A DNA stretch of 64,000 bases from Neurospora tetraspora (GCF_033439725.1 NW_026944386.1:1674001-1738000), one strand, 5' to 3'; counted from the first letter of the stretch, positions 11,591 to 23,912 are shown. The notes: a model not told the origin generated them from the letters alone. Translations and numbers: made by a program.

Positions 11591-14500
11591 GGAGTCAACA
11601 TTTTAGAGGAGTGGACAGCACAGCACAAGATGATACCCCACATCTAAAACACCTATCTTCCGTTTGTTTTGTTTTTTTTTATCTTGAAATATTCAGATTT
11701 TTAGTCAGCTAGCTGGCTATTTTTCACCTTTTTGCCGATCTCTGATCGAATTCAAACTTCAATTCGCACATTCTTTTTTGCCGCAAGTTTATATAAACCC
11801 GTATTACACCTGGCAAGTTGTACTTGGATAGGTTGTATACTTTTTTTCAAAACCCAATTTCTTTCTGAATATTACAAAATCAAGACATCTCGAACAAACA
11901 AACAACGGGAATTTTGGACATGTGTGGTGGCAGTTGTAGTAGCAGAAGGAAGTGGTTGGCTAGACGAGCAAGACAACATTTTATGACAAGGCGTTTTCGA
12001 TTTCAATTTTTCACGTTATGATGACACAAACAAAGGGAGGCACAGCTGGCTTGGCTTGTTGATGACGATACCAAACGGACTAAGGAGAAAAAAAGGGAAA
12101 CTCGGATAGGAATCATCTGGCTGGGCGGGATGGATGGATGGATTCACTCGTTTCGGTGTACATAGATAGACTAGGATAGGCAAAAAGCAACTTTTGCATT
12201 CATTTACGAGAACCAAACCTAGAGGTACCTACGTGATGCTCACTGGTGAATTTCAACTTCTTGGACTACATGAAGAGTGAATGACTGGTTCAGAACGACT
12301 TGCACGGATATAACAGACCACACTAACTGAACTGAAGATTAGATTTTCCCCATATCCCCACTAGCGATGTGCCGATTTTAAGGTCTTGGGTGGATGACTG
12401 GCTGTCCGTGATCCGGGCGGAGATAAGTAGACCTGCCGGGCCCGGGCCGGTGGTTCAGCATATCTACAAACCACCAATCTGGTGACCGCGAAGGTATCTT
12501 TGCAATTCGGTTAAGAACTGTAAATGACGACGCCCACAAAATCCCATGAGGTCTCATCAGGTCTCATCACGGGCCGTGCCTTGGTCACCAATGAGTGGTG
12601 TTGGACAGGATGGTGTTTACTTCCCCTCACCATTACTGAGGAACTAGAGTAAACTAGAACGAATGGAACTCGCCAATCGATGATTGAGGCCGGCTTGCTG
12701 CTCTAAGGTTTGAAACCGTTCCTGACGTTGGAGGAAGGTGTGATGGCAGCTCCTTCCATACTTTCTTGACCATCAGACAGTCTAGGTAAGTACGAATCGG
12801 ATATCGACCGTAGCTTCCTTTCGTCACCGCAATGGATGGAGGAGGAACACGGAGATTACTACTCAAAGTGGCTCTATTACATCTTCTAGAACCCCATCAT
12901 TACTAGATGTACTTAACCGGACAGGCTTCCGGTTGCCAACCATCGCCAACGACGAATGTCGTTTGAACGAATCTCCAGAACATCCATCCTACAATATCCC
13001 TCATAATATCGACCAGCATAGATAGATAGCACGACCAATAACAACCAGTAGTAGAGTAGATGCCAAATCGTAGTGTACCTAGCTTGGAGACACCTTATCC
13101 CGGACTGGACTGGAAGAGCACTCACTCCATCACCAAACCAGGTGAACGAACGACTGTGAACGAACAATTGATGGGCGATGGATGGCATCAAATGAGTCAG
13201 GTCTAAAGGTATCATATGTAGGTAGGTAGCTTGTGACCATGATCAAGCCACTCACTGTGCAAGAGATATTACCTCACCTCGTCATCTCGTCACCTCGTCA
13301 TCTCGTCATCTTGTTATCTCCCGAGTTACTTACTGTACTCTCGAAGCCAGCCGTCGAGCAAGCATCCATCCGGAAACCTACCTCATCCTGTCACTCACTC
13401 ACTCACTCATCTTCTAAGTAGCCTTCTAATGGCATTGCATTGAATTACCGTGGATGGTACTTACCTCCAAGAAGTGATGAAGAGATGGGGCTCATCTCCT
13501 TCCTTCCCCATAATTCTTCCTATCTTTGAAAAGCTCATAATCTGGGAATTGAGCTTCTATCATGGGTGTTTATTCGTTGGATGGTGTGTGTATCAACCAA
13601 CCCATAGCTGTGGGCTGCTTATGAGGACATTAAAGGTAAAACGTGTTTTCACATGCTGGAGAGGATGGGATGGATGGGTTTGGCTGGCTAGCGGCACCTC
13701 AACACAGCACAGAGCCGAGGGCAAGATGGGTGGGAGATGAAGAAGGGGCTGGCTGTCACGTTCTTGTTCTCACTTGTTCCGTCGGGACACCTCTTTTGGA
13801 GGGTCGGTCCTCCGGTCCCCTCAGAGAGAGAGGATGGATGGTTGGAGAGTATTGACGGATGGATGTACAAAGGAAGTACCGTACTACCAGCTTGGTAAAT
13901 AGAGTGATCAAAGTGACCCGAGTCTAGATCGTCGGGGTCTAGGCGCTCCAGGTAGGTGGGTGACTATTGACAATAGAGGCGAGACACATTCTTTCTGGGT
14001 CTTGTACATGACATGACGACATGCTTCAAACCGCTGAGGACAGACCTCCCTCCTTCCGTCACACTTCGTGATACTTACTGGTCAAGTCCACAAGGCAGCC
14101 AGGAAACAGTAAGTGAAGCAAAGCGGCAGTCACCCCCCAACAAGAAGGTAAGCATGTTGAAGACTTTGATCTTCCAAGTACCTACTCACCACTTTTCAAT
14201 GAGGAGTGAAGCGACATGGTAAAGGTGTCGCTACCTGATGTTTAGGAACTTTCTTCGGAGATCTGGACCTCGGGGAGGCTATTGTTAGTTGAATATGAGA
14301 CAACATTCCCTCCCGGTCTCATATGTATATGCCGGTAGGTATGGCTTAATCGCTGCTGACCGACCTCCTTCTAGTATCACAGCTACTGAGAATAGTCAGC
14401 TACCTAGGCGCAGCAGTCACGGTCAATAGCAAGCCGAGCACGTAAGTTAAAGAATTTGAACTGTTTTTGTCTTCCCATTTTAGCAAAAAGAAACCCCATC

Positions 14501-14633
14501 AACCGTACAGCATCCATCCATCCATCCCAGCCAGGCCTTTTATGTACCCCCCTATACACATCCATCCAGCTAATGTAAACGAATCCGCTCAAACATTACC
14601 AACTCCAAATCCCAACCACCTCACTCAAGACTC
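11591..14633. other. Intergenic region between the convergent AA11 and arg-5 genes
   Basis: About 3 kb between two gene 3' ends. It is AT-richer just after 11600, with T-runs typical of a 3' UTR. Near 13265-13320 is an imperfect repeat of CTCGTCATCT-like words. Small open frames have no recognisable motif. No RNA gene was recognised. Confidence 0.6.
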
Positions 14634-16087
14634 CTAAGCCTTAACCATAACCTCCTCAAAACTCTCCTCCAAAATCCTCAACCCCTCCTCAATCTCCCCC
14701 TCCGTCACCAGCAAACTCGGCACAAACCTGAGCGTATTCGTTCCCGCGGTGATAACCAACAGTCCCCTCTCCCTCGCCGCCTTAATAACCGGCGTAGGAT
14801 CCTCACTCAACTGCAAGCCAAAAATCAATCCCTTACCTCTGACCTCCTTAATCAAGCTCGGGAACTTTTGCCTGAGCTTCTCAAACCCTTTGACAAAGAT
14901 CTCGCTCTTGCTCTTGACTCCTTCTTGGAGTCCCTTATCGGCCAACCGACCGACAATGTAATGCGCCAAGCGGCACGCAAGCGGGTTGCCGCCAAAGGTA
15001 GTACCGTGGTCGCCGACCTTGATCTTGGAGGCAACGTGCTCGTTGACGATGGTGGCGCCGATCGGGAAGCCGTTACCGATCGCCTTGGCGGTCGTCAGGA
15101 TGTCCGGGTGGGCTTCCTTGGGCAAGGAGGAGTGCGCCCAGAAGGTTCCCGTGCGGGCCATGCCGCACTGGATCTCGTCGTAGTGCAACAAAGCGCCCAC
15201 CTCGCGGCAGCGTTTGCCCAGCGCCACCAGAAATTCCTCGGTGGCGGGCATCACGCCGCCCTCACCCTGGATGGGCTCTACGATGACGGAGCAGGTCTTT
15301 TCGGTTACCAGCGACGAAATGGAGGCGATGTCGTTGTAGGTGCCCACTTTGAAACCGGGCACCATGGGCGCGAAGGGGGCCTGGTACTTGGGGTTGGGCG
15401 TGGCGGAGAGGGAACCCATGGTGCGGCCGTGGAAGGCGTTTTGGAAGGAGACAATTTCGATCTTGGAACCCGAGGGGTCGAGCACCTTGCCGACCTTGCG
15501 GGCGAACTTGATGCCGGCTTCGTTGGCTTCGGACCCGGAGTTGCAGATGAAGACGGAGGAGGCGTCGTGCATGCCGCCCGAGGCGATGGTGGATTCGACG
15601 AGGAGCTTGGAGAGCGCGCCGGTCCAGGGGTTGTAGTAGAGGTTGGAGGCGTGGACTAGTTCTTGGGCCTGTTGGGAGAGGGATTGGGTGTTAGTCGGTT
15701 ATCTAGGACACAGGGGGGAGGGTAGAGAGAAGAATGACGCACCTGCTCAGCAATAATCTTGGAAAACTCCTCGTCACAATGACCGAGCGAGTTAACAGCA
15801 ATACCCGACGTGAAGTCGAGGTACTTGCGGTCCTCCAAGTCCCAGAGGTAGGAGCCCTTGCCCTTGACGAAGACGGGAGGAGGGCGAGAGTAGGTGGTCA
15901 CCATGTAGGGGACGTGCTCGCGGACCATCTTGCCGCTGGCTGAGTCCTCGGTCGGGTCGGGGTGGGTGAGCTGGCTGGCGGTGGCATAGGAGCGGCGGGC
16001 AGCGGCAGCGGCACCGGCGCCGGCGAGGCGGGTGGCAGGCGCCGCGTTGATGGCGGCGACCCGGCGGAGGGCGGTGCGGAAGGCCAT
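14634..16087 (-). CDS. arg-5: Acetylornithine aminotransferase, mitochondrial
   Basis: Two exons on the minus strand: 16087-15743 and 15668-14634, joined in phase 0 across a 74-nt intron (GTGCGT...CAACAG). Length is 459 residues. The ATG at 16087 lies in GCCATGGC context. The N-terminus is rich in Arg, Ala and Ser with no acidic residues (RTALRRVAAINAAPATR ... RRSYATAS), a typical mitochondrial presequence. The body is a class-III PLP aminotransferase: SGSEANEAG, HYDEIQCGMARTGTFWAH, and the Schiff-base lysine in TTAKAIGNGFPIGA. Reaction: N-acetylglutamate semialdehyde plus glutamate to N2-acetylornithine plus 2-oxoglutarate, in arginine biosynthesis (yeast ARG8). In Neurospora this step is arg-5. 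The promoter side faces the U6 gene. Ornithine aminotransferase is the main alternative, but the presequence and motif set favour ARG8. Confidence 0.95.
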
Positions 16088-17136
16088 GGCGACGGGCGGA
16101 CGGACGGAGAGGAGCACCGGATGGGAGGGAGGGAGGGAGGGAGATGCAAGAGAGAAGAGGCTCAACCGGTGAGGGAAAGGGTAGATAGCAAAGATTAGGT
16201 GGTGGCCGAGGACGGAAAGTCAATTCCCCAGATTAGACAACGTATAAGTGGATTGATTCGCTGGGACGGCCGTGAACGGGATTGACAGGGACGAGAAGAC
16301 AACGACGATAACAACAAAAGTTCAATTGAAAAGAAGTTATTTACAACGATGCCAACGACAAACATGCGATTGACAAGAATCCAAAGACAAATCAGTCACG
16401 CCATGTGTGAGCAACTAAAAACTGCCCCTGGTTATCTTCGTCAGTGTCAGTCACACAGTCATCGTCACAGAAAAAAAGCTCGCTTCGCTAGGATGCGCGC
16501 CGCGGGACGGGAGTGGACCGATTTCGGGGTCTCGAAATTTTGGCATGAAGGGAACATGCGACAGTTATCGATAAGATCTTTTCCGCCAATTGTTTTGTCT
16601 AAATCCATCAAGGTCCCCCTTATCAGATCCAAGACCAAAAGAGGTCCATCATGGGTGTCCCCGTGTTTGACAAAGATGTCTAGTAGACTTTGGACGCTGG
16701 GATTGTTGAGGCTACGATATCGTGGCTTTTGATTCTCTCGACGAAGGGAAGAGGTGAATCCGGATGCACATGATTCTTTAACTTTCCGGCTTGCGGTTCC
16801 CAGTTCCAGTCGTCTCGCCGTCCCGTTCAAAGTTGTTGCAGCGAAATGGACATGGGAGCACCGGTCGCGCTGTGCACTGCAGTGACTCAACTCAACTTCG
16901 TTCTTCGGTTCAAGCCTCATCCTCATCATCCTCAGCCCCATTGTCATCTCCCTCACCAGACGTGGCTGAGAGAGCACAGCTGACAGCGCCAGCCAGCCTC
17001 CTGGCACCTGGCACCTGGCAACTCTCAGTCTGACAACAGGCCGCCAACAGTCCGGCAAAAAACCCACAACCAACCCCACCCAAACTCCCAAAATTTTCAC
17101 TCGTGCACAGACCCCCTTCTTTTACTGTCAGAAGGG
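16088..17136. other. Intergenic region between arg-5 and the U6 RNA gene
   Basis: About 1 kb holding the arg-5 promoter on the minus side and the upstream region of the U6 gene on the plus side. A minus-strand open frame (17100-16465) crosses it but has no motif and no homology that I recognise, so I treat it as chance. Confidence 0.6.
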
Positions 17137-17143
17137 TATAAAA
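17137..17143 (+). promoter_or_regulatory. TATA box of the U6 snRNA gene
   Basis: TATAAAA lies about 58 bp upstream of the predicted U6 5' end. U6 genes in fungi commonly use an upstream TATA box to recruit TFIIIB and RNA polymerase III. The spacing is longer than the ~30 bp of the yeast gene. A pyrimidine tract with a run of seven Ts lies between the two. Confidence 0.6.
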
Positions 17144-17194
17144 CCTCGCCCACCCGGTCCCTCTTTTGCTCTTCTTTTCCTTCTTTTTTTCCTC

Positions 17195-17296
17195 GCCCTT
17201 CGGGGCAATTTGGTCAATTTGAAACGATACAGAGAAGATTAGCATGGCCCCTGCACTAAGGATGACACGCTACTCAAAGAGACGCTGCCAATTTTT
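17195..17296 (+). ncRNA. U6: U6 spliceosomal snRNA
   Basis: About 102 nt recognised directly from sequence. The 5' stem-loop is GCCC-TTCG-GGGC (17195-17206), followed by the conserved AATTTGGTCAATTTGAAACG. The invariant ACAGAGA box is at 17229-17235 and the catalytic AGC triad at 17241-17243. The internal stem-loop region reads ATGGCCCCTGCACTAAGGAT and is followed by GACACGC. A short 3' segment ends in a T-run. U6 pairs with the 5' splice site and with U2 in the spliceosome and is transcribed by RNA polymerase III. No mRNA-type intron interrupts it, unlike the fission-yeast gene. The 5' end is set by the first G of the stem and the 3' end by the T-run; either could be off by a few bases. Confidence 0.95.
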
Positions 17297-17300
17297 TTTT
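17292..17300 (+). terminator. Pol III terminator of U6
   Basis: Nine consecutive Ts directly after the U6 3' segment, with a second, longer T-run about two bases further on as a likely back-up. Confidence 0.85.
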
Positions 17301-17796
17301 CATTTTTTTTTTTTCACTTTGTCTCTCAGCTCAAGGGTTGGGACATTGGGAAGAAGATGTTTACCTGTTGTTGGGCTGGTGTGGTCGTTCTGTTGGTTGT
17401 CATGATGTTTTGTTATGATGCGCACCTTGATGCTTGATGCTCATCTACGTTCACTGCTCCGTCACCAGAAGAGAGGATTGAACCGCCCTCGAATTCTTGA
17501 TCAACGCTAAAAATCAATTTATTTCACCCACCCACTCATTCACCCGACACGAAACTATCCAACTTTGCCTCCCGTGATTCCCAACGCTATCCAAAACTAG
17601 TATTACTGCTTGCTGTGTGCGTGTTTATCATTAATCATCAACCACCGAGCCACCCGATCCATTTCATTTGTTACTGACGCATTTCCCAATTGCCTTGCTC
17701 CCTTAACTTGCAAATTACTCACAACCGCCTCCCATCCATCATCCATCATATTCACCATCCACTATCCATCATCGTCATCATCGACATCGACATCTG
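17301..17796. other. Region between U6 and the convergent transcription factor gene
   Basis: About 500 bp without a gene. It contains the 3' UTR of the minus-strand transcription factor and a B-box-like word in reverse orientation near 17473. Confidence 0.55.
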
Positions 17797-20700
17797 TCAC
17801 TGCTGCCCCTGTCGATGATGACCTCGTCCATCACCTCCTTGCCCGTTCCCATGCCTGTTTCCATGCCCTCCTCCACTATGGTCGCCTCCACGCCTTCCTC
17901 CGCTATCATCATCGTTTCCTCTGCCATTGCTGCCTGACCCATTCCCATTCCCACCACCATCACCGCCCGTAATAAAGCTCTCGTCAAACAACCCACACCA
18001 AGCATACGCGTCAATAGTAGATAACGACTCCATCATATTACTATCCCCGACGGCGTCCAGACCCAACACATCCGGCAAGTTTTGGAGGTTGATCTCGTCG
18101 CACTCAAACATAAAGTCGTGCGTGAAAGCCGAGTGAAGACCTGTTGAGAAGGTGTTTTGGTTGAAGGGATCGACTACACCGAGTCCGGGGCTGGGACTGG
18201 GGCGTGAGGTTGGTTGATGATAGTAGTCACTGTGAGTATTGTCGTTGCTGTTGTTGGTATTGTTGTGGTTGCTGTTATTACCGTATGAGTTGTGGTGCTG
18301 CTGTTGGTAATGATTCTGGGCCTGGGTTTGGTAGGAAGGGGAACCGTTGTGACCGCTGTGTCCGTGATGTTGCTGTTGTTGTTGATGGTTACTGTGATGT
18401 TGATTCTGATTCTGATGGTGCATCCCTCCTGGGTCTGTCAAGGTTCCCGATGAAGGAGATAATAGGGCGTTGTCGAATGGAGTGCTTGAATGTTGCGTTG
18501 ATGGAGTGTTCATGTATGAGTGACGATGAGGCGGAGGTGCGAGCGGTGGTAAGGCTGGGCTGAGACTCTTCCCATAGGCGTTGAAGTTCGATTCGCTGAT
18601 GGTTGGACTGTCTGATCCCACCGTCATGTCATCCGAGCCTGGTGTTTCGTACTTGAGGGATGTTCCCCTGCTTAAAATGGAAGTGGAACGCCTATCGCGA
18701 AGGTGGTTGAACGAAGAGGAACGGCCCTGATACCTTACTGCAGAAACATTGGGCTGCGGATACGGCGGCGGATGGAACATCACCGCTGGCGTGTCCTGCC
18801 GGATTGGATCATAGATCATGTTTCCGGGTGGCGTCGCGGCCGTGGTAGGCTGCGATGGAGGCGGAAGAGGCGAAGCGACTGGTGGCATAGAAGGATTCAA
18901 CATGGAAGGATTGGACATGGTGGGATTGGACGTGTTTGTATATATCCTCGTCAGGTTCGAGTTGGGCGAGTTTGTCGTACCGGACGTGTTCGTATAGAGC
19001 CTTGTTAGGTTCGAGTTGGGCGAGTTTGTGGTACCAGTAAGCGAGAAGGCAATCGGTGGCACACCTGGCGAAGGTGGGATCGGATTCTCGAACTGCATCA
19101 GTCGCTGAACCGAAGCCTGGCGGGTCCGAGCAAGCACACGCTCGAGCTCTCCCGGTGGAAACGTCTCACAGTCCTCAATGCCCTGCGATCTCTGCTCCAG
19201 GGCGTTGAAGATGTACCCGACTCCTGCCCAGTATTGTTCGACGCGTGAAAGTGCTTGAGAACAGCGCGCGTAGTTCGCGGCCGCGGCTGAAGTGAGTAAG
19301 GAGTGTCGCGGTCTATTATCGGACGGTATGCCCAAACGTCCGCCATGTGTCCTCGAGCTAGTACTCTTATTGCTCGGTCCTGGTGATGGCTCCCGTGATG
19401 GTGGGCTCGAAGCACTCAATGCAGACTCTTTGAGAAAGGCGCATCCGGCGATGAAGATGGGCTGGGAAGTGAAAGGATTACCAATGTAGCTCTGATGATC
19501 GATGAGTTCGGCAAAAGCAACAATATCCGCAATGGTCTTTGCGCTCGATCTGGCCAGCTCACGACTGTTAGACAGCAGCTGAATGTTGGTGAGCTTACCG
19601 AATGGCGTGAGCAGTGCTGGCTCGTGGAGGATAATGATCATGGCATGAAACCAGAAATGAAGCAGTATGAAGATGGTTCCTTGGCCAGCCTCGACGTAGT
19701 GCTTGAAGTTGTGGGTATTGAATACCAGCCGCTCGTGTTGTTTCGAGTAGATGATCGTCAAGTCGCTTTCCATTTGCCGCAGCTTCTTCATGCTCTCCTC
19801 CGTGAGATCATTCGCATCCCTGATGTTGTTGAGTACATCTGACGCCCGACCGTAAAGGTGAATTATCTTGATACAAGCCGGGAAGGGATCTGGCCATCCC
19901 TCTTCATCGAGAGTTGGTTCGGGAATCTCCAAACCAATGTCGTCATCTCGCAAAGTGACTGTCCTGCCTGTGCCGGATGAGATGATTCTGTCCAGCATGA
20001 AGACTGCCCAGAACGTGTCGATGCGTGCCTGCTCCACTTCCTTTTGCTCTTCCGGGCTAATTGTTTCCTCCTCTTCTTGATTGTCCGTAGGTGAGTTCAA
20101 ATCATCGTTGTATTTGCTTAGCCACCTCCTGGTGAACCACGGATCACGGGACCCTTGATATTTGACACCCTCCTTCTTCTGAAGACCTAGGTCAGTAGCC
20201 ATGCGAATGGCAAGGCCCAAATACATCCAAAGGGCACTGTCCTGGTTTGCGCCAAAAGCTTCGTATGCCATGAGCAGAAAGGCCTGAACAGCCGCAACTG
20301 ACGGACAGGAAAACATTTCGACGGTGGCATTCTTGACTCGTTGAGCAAAGACATCACCATACTCGGACTTGGGAACTCTGTTGCCGTCCTGCTCATTGGT
20401 GAAGGTAGGCAGCTCGGAGAATCGGGCAGCCAGCGCACACATGGCATCGACCAAGATGGGCTCCACCTGCTTCTCCTCGAGCTGGCGCATGAAGCGTTCC
20501 TCCTTCAAGAAGGGGTAATTGCAACCCAGACGGACAAAGAAGGTCTTGACCAAGACTTTGATGATTTCGGGCACCGGCTTGGAGTCGTCGTTGGAGTATA
20601 CTGGCATGTCTTCCAGAGTAGGAATGTCCTTGAGTGTTTCTTGGATCGTTCTGGGCTGTATGTGATGTGATGGCGTTGGTGTTGTTGCGACTGACGAGCC

Positions 20701-21522
20701 CGGTCCCATGAACCGTGGATCCCTATACGAGGGTTCTTTGGGCAGGTTCTGCTTGAAACCGGGAACAATCGCCGTGGGACCAAAGTAGCGGAAATATGGT
20801 ATACGGTCCCTTCTTCCTTTATGGTGCTGTGTCGGTGATCGAATGCCGTTCGAGTTGGATTGTCTAGCCGTTCTCGTAGAGCTGGGTGACCTTGAATCCT
20901 GACCCCAATCATTACTAGGTCCCCGTGGCCGGGTGCCTGAATAACTATGGTTTGGGATCGAATCACGCCTCATGGAAGCATCTCCATCAACAACGGCAAA
21001 GCCGGCCGTTTTGCTCGCTGGGGCCGTCTTGCTCTTCCATTGCCGGTGGTGATCTTCCTCCTCCTCGTCCTCCTCTTCGTTGTCATCGGAATGCTCATCA
21101 TCCTCGGCCTCCCTTTTCACCCCGGCAACGTGGTCGTGATCACCTTTCGTCATCTTTGTCAGGCCGTTACCCCGGCTGTCCTCCTTCTTTCGCTCAACCA
21201 GATCGTTATAACCTTGACACTGATGTCCGTTCTTTGTGCAGGTCGAACAGACCGGCTTCTCACCGGCACATCGGGTTTTCCTCTTGCGGCATGTCAAGCA
21301 TCTGTTAAGATGAGTTGGTTTAGACAGAGCTCATATACGGGCTACAACATGGGATGACAACATACATCATAAGACTGATGTGGTATGATGGGGATATAAA
21401 AAGGGGAATACGTACGCTGCGTTGATCCTCCGCCTCTTGGAAGGGGGTTGGCCTTGGTTGTTTACAAAGCGAATCTGCTTGGGAGGCGGCAGGGGTGCGG
21501 TAATCAGGGTCATTTCGGGCAT
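17797..21522 (-). CDS. Zn2Cys6 fungal transcription factor (long, fungal_trans type)
   Basis: Two exons: 21522-21416 and 21301-17797, separated by a 114-nt intron (GTACGT...TTAACAG). Product is 1203 residues. The intron falls inside the DNA-binding domain, between Ala36 and Cys37. The cluster is C37-x2-C40-x6-C47-x6-C54-x2-C57-x6-C64, preceded by a basic PSKRRRINAA stretch. A downstream acidic region (DNEEEDEEEED) is followed by a fungal-specific transcription factor middle homology region (about 250-650), seen in LGCNYPFLKEERF, AIRMATDLGLQKK and FWAVFMLDRI. The C-terminal half is low-complexity: Pro/Ser/Asn-rich, then His/Gln-rich, then Gly/Asn/Arg-rich. An 18-residue unit (TNTSGTTNSPNSNLTR) is duplicated. 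The first ATG (21522) is chosen; a second in-frame ATG three codons later is possible. Target pathway is not recognisable from sequence. Confidence 0.85.
18929..19036 (-). repeat. 54-bp in-frame tandem duplication inside the transcription factor
   Basis: Two 54-bp units (18 codons) sit side by side, encoding variants of TNTSGTTNSPNSNLTR. They differ at a few mostly silent or conservative positions. This is an expansion in a disordered linker. Confidence 0.7.
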
Positions 21523-23912
21523 ATCTTTATAGCAAACCCATGATGGTTTGCCAGAAAACTTGGAAATATTCTCAGTTCTCGAAGCAGTTCCGTGGAACCT
21601 GACGCGAATAGTCGAGGAACCGTTGTTGGGATGGGGGATAAGTGATGTTGGTGTTGAGTGATGACGCTTGGCGAACCTCCAAGGATGGCGGGGAAGCCTA
21701 TGTGAGGATAAGATTTTCTTTGATATCCGAGCTTCCGTCCAATCTCTCTCTCTCTCTTTTGTGTTGGCTTGCCGTGTCGTGCAAGAAGCAGAGACGCGCT
21801 TAACAGGCGTGCAATAGCATAACTACCTATGCATCGGTCATGCTGTTGGTGAGGGCAACGATCATTTTCGGTATTCGGAAAAGGGTGTAGAAGAATAACG
21901 GTCAAGATGGCGTAGTCAGGTGGTGTGTAAGCACCGGTACGTCAGAGACCCCTCGTTCTAGACTGGCAGGACTGGCCAAAAGGAGAGGTGGAAAGTATGG
22001 GGAAATAATTCTAAGGGTTAATTGTGCATGCCGATCTCGAAGACAACCTGGAAGCTGCGCAAGCACAGGATTTCGTTCTTTGCTAGGCTTGGTCCCTGAC
22101 GTCGTATCAGACTCGACCCAAAAACACAGGCTCAAACAAGAAGGGGGAAGTACCTGGGTGGCGCGTGTTTGTGTGCTCGGAGGCGATGGCTGGATGACAA
22201 AGAATGGAAATGTGTCGTGGTTGGATTTGGGGATCCGGTATGGAAACAACGAGGTGGAGGACTCGGTTGTGGAGGAAGAGATGGCACGATGACCTGAAAA
22301 GGTGGATCGCAACAAGCAGATCCCTCGTCCGAAGCGCGACCGAGATCTGCGGTGGTGCCCCAGAGCAATGCTTGGTGTCGGGGACGGAATGAGTCCGGGA
22401 GAAGCAGAGAAGAGGAACAGAAACAGGAACAAGACAAGCGCTCGGAGAAAAAAAAAAAAAAAAAGACACATTTAGGAAAAGGTTAGGTTGGTTATCGTGG
22501 AGCGCGGCTTGGAGGCAAAAGCGGGCGGGACGTGTTGACAGGGCTGGGCTAGAACGCTTTTGTGTGCAGGCTGTGTCCCCAACTCCCCCATCGTGTTCCA
22601 TTGACTAGCGAACGGGAGACGGGCAACGGGGAAAGCAAAAGGACGTCCCGGCGGCGGCTTTTACACGTGTAGAGTGGTAAATAGAAAGTGAGCCAACCAC
22701 GGGCGGCGGCCACGATGCTTCACTATCGAATGCCGATGTCGCGGATATCGTGAAGCACTCTATTTGCAGCCCTCAGCGAATCGCGTCCCCTACACGAATC
22801 GGCGTCGGCGTCGTGATTGGGGAGAGAGAAATGCAGTGGTGAGTTGAGAAATGTGATGTGTACAGTCCGATCAGGTGCAGCACCGCCATCACCTACGTCT
22901 AGAGAGAGAGAGAGAGAAATGAAGCGAAGGTGTCGTGGACTCGTGCTTGGTGGTGATGGTGATACCGCTTTTTTTCGGAAACATCCCCACGTTCAACGGC
23001 CAATTACACCTGTACAAGAACCTGCAGGCTGGCACTTCAACTATTCTTCTACAGATGTAATTGGCTTGTAAAGCGTGGGGATAAATCCGACATGAGTGAG
23101 ATGGTACTGTCGGTGTGCTCCACTTTGGGGAGATTTGTCCGAGGTGTTGGTGTCGGGAGACGCGTCGACATAGTCACGACATCGAGCACACAGCTGAAGT
23201 TGATGAGAATCTCGGATGAGGTCCGAGGAACAAATTGGACAAGTGGAAACACGAGAATGACAGGAAAAAAACCCTGATCGCTGGTTCATCGCACCTTCCC
23301 AAGTTCATGATGTGCATTCTGTCAAGCTTGTGACTCCACAGGGAGTGTTCCTTCCCGCTGGAGCCCAGCCAGCGATCATCGACGCCGCTGCTACGGTTCT
23401 AGGTACTCCATATTATCTGCGGCCTTCGCGTGGACATTCAGGGCATGAGGAGTCTAGATTCCTTCTTGAAAGGATCTGCTCCATGTTAACTGGAACTCCA
23501 AGTAGCATTTTTGAACGCACCGTGCTCGTTGTCGACGCCTGGGCTTTTTACCCCGCTTCTGTTCTCCCCAACTTCAGTTACTTCACATCGTTGTGCCGAG
23601 CTTGGACCTCCTTGTGTAACCGAAACAAGCGAGCAGAGAGTTTGGGAGTCCAACCGTCACTGAAAGGCAGCCCTGTTTCACATGCAGCTTGCAAATGGTA
23701 GTGATACCTTTATACCCACTTGCTTCACATCGCTATAAGTCGTCAGAAAAGATATAGAACAGAATCGGCTAGTTTTGGTATCTCCCATATGACATCAAAA
23801 AACCCTTTTCCCCAACACTCCGTAACACCCCAAATCAGATCTCTCCCCATTCGACGTCCTGCTGTCTCCTGCTTGAATCACGTCCTTCTCTTCCTCCATC
23901 AGCTTCCTCTCC
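21523..23912. other. Intergenic region between the two Zn2Cys6 factor genes
   Basis: This 2.4-kb stretch holds the promoter of the first factor and the 3' side of the second. It contains a 17-bp A-run at 22448-22464, a 10-bp palindrome TACACGTGTA (22662-22671) and an imperfect inverted repeat around 22709-22756. Frames that span it give Phe/Leu/Ser-rich translations of CT-rich DNA and look like noise. Confidence 0.55.

Noticed and set aside
13455-13490. U1 snRNA candidate from the word ACTTACCT
   Set aside because: The bases that follow do not fit U1 stem-loops, and the word is also just the complement of a splice donor.
14868-15659. 263-codon plus-strand open frame inside arg-5
   Set aside because: Antisense shadow of a well-supported aminotransferase exon.
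16465-17100. 211-codon minus-strand open frame upstream of U6
   Set aside because: No motif, overlaps promoter DNA of two real genes, and amino-acid make-up looks random.
17460-17510. Possible tRNA on the minus strand because of GGTTCAATCCT
   Set aside because: No matching D-arm, anticodon arm or acceptor stem can be drawn around it.
21902-22471. 189-codon minus-strand frame rich in Phe, Leu and Ser
   Set aside because: Translation of CT-rich DNA with an A/T homopolymer. It overlaps other frames of equal quality and resembles no protein I know.
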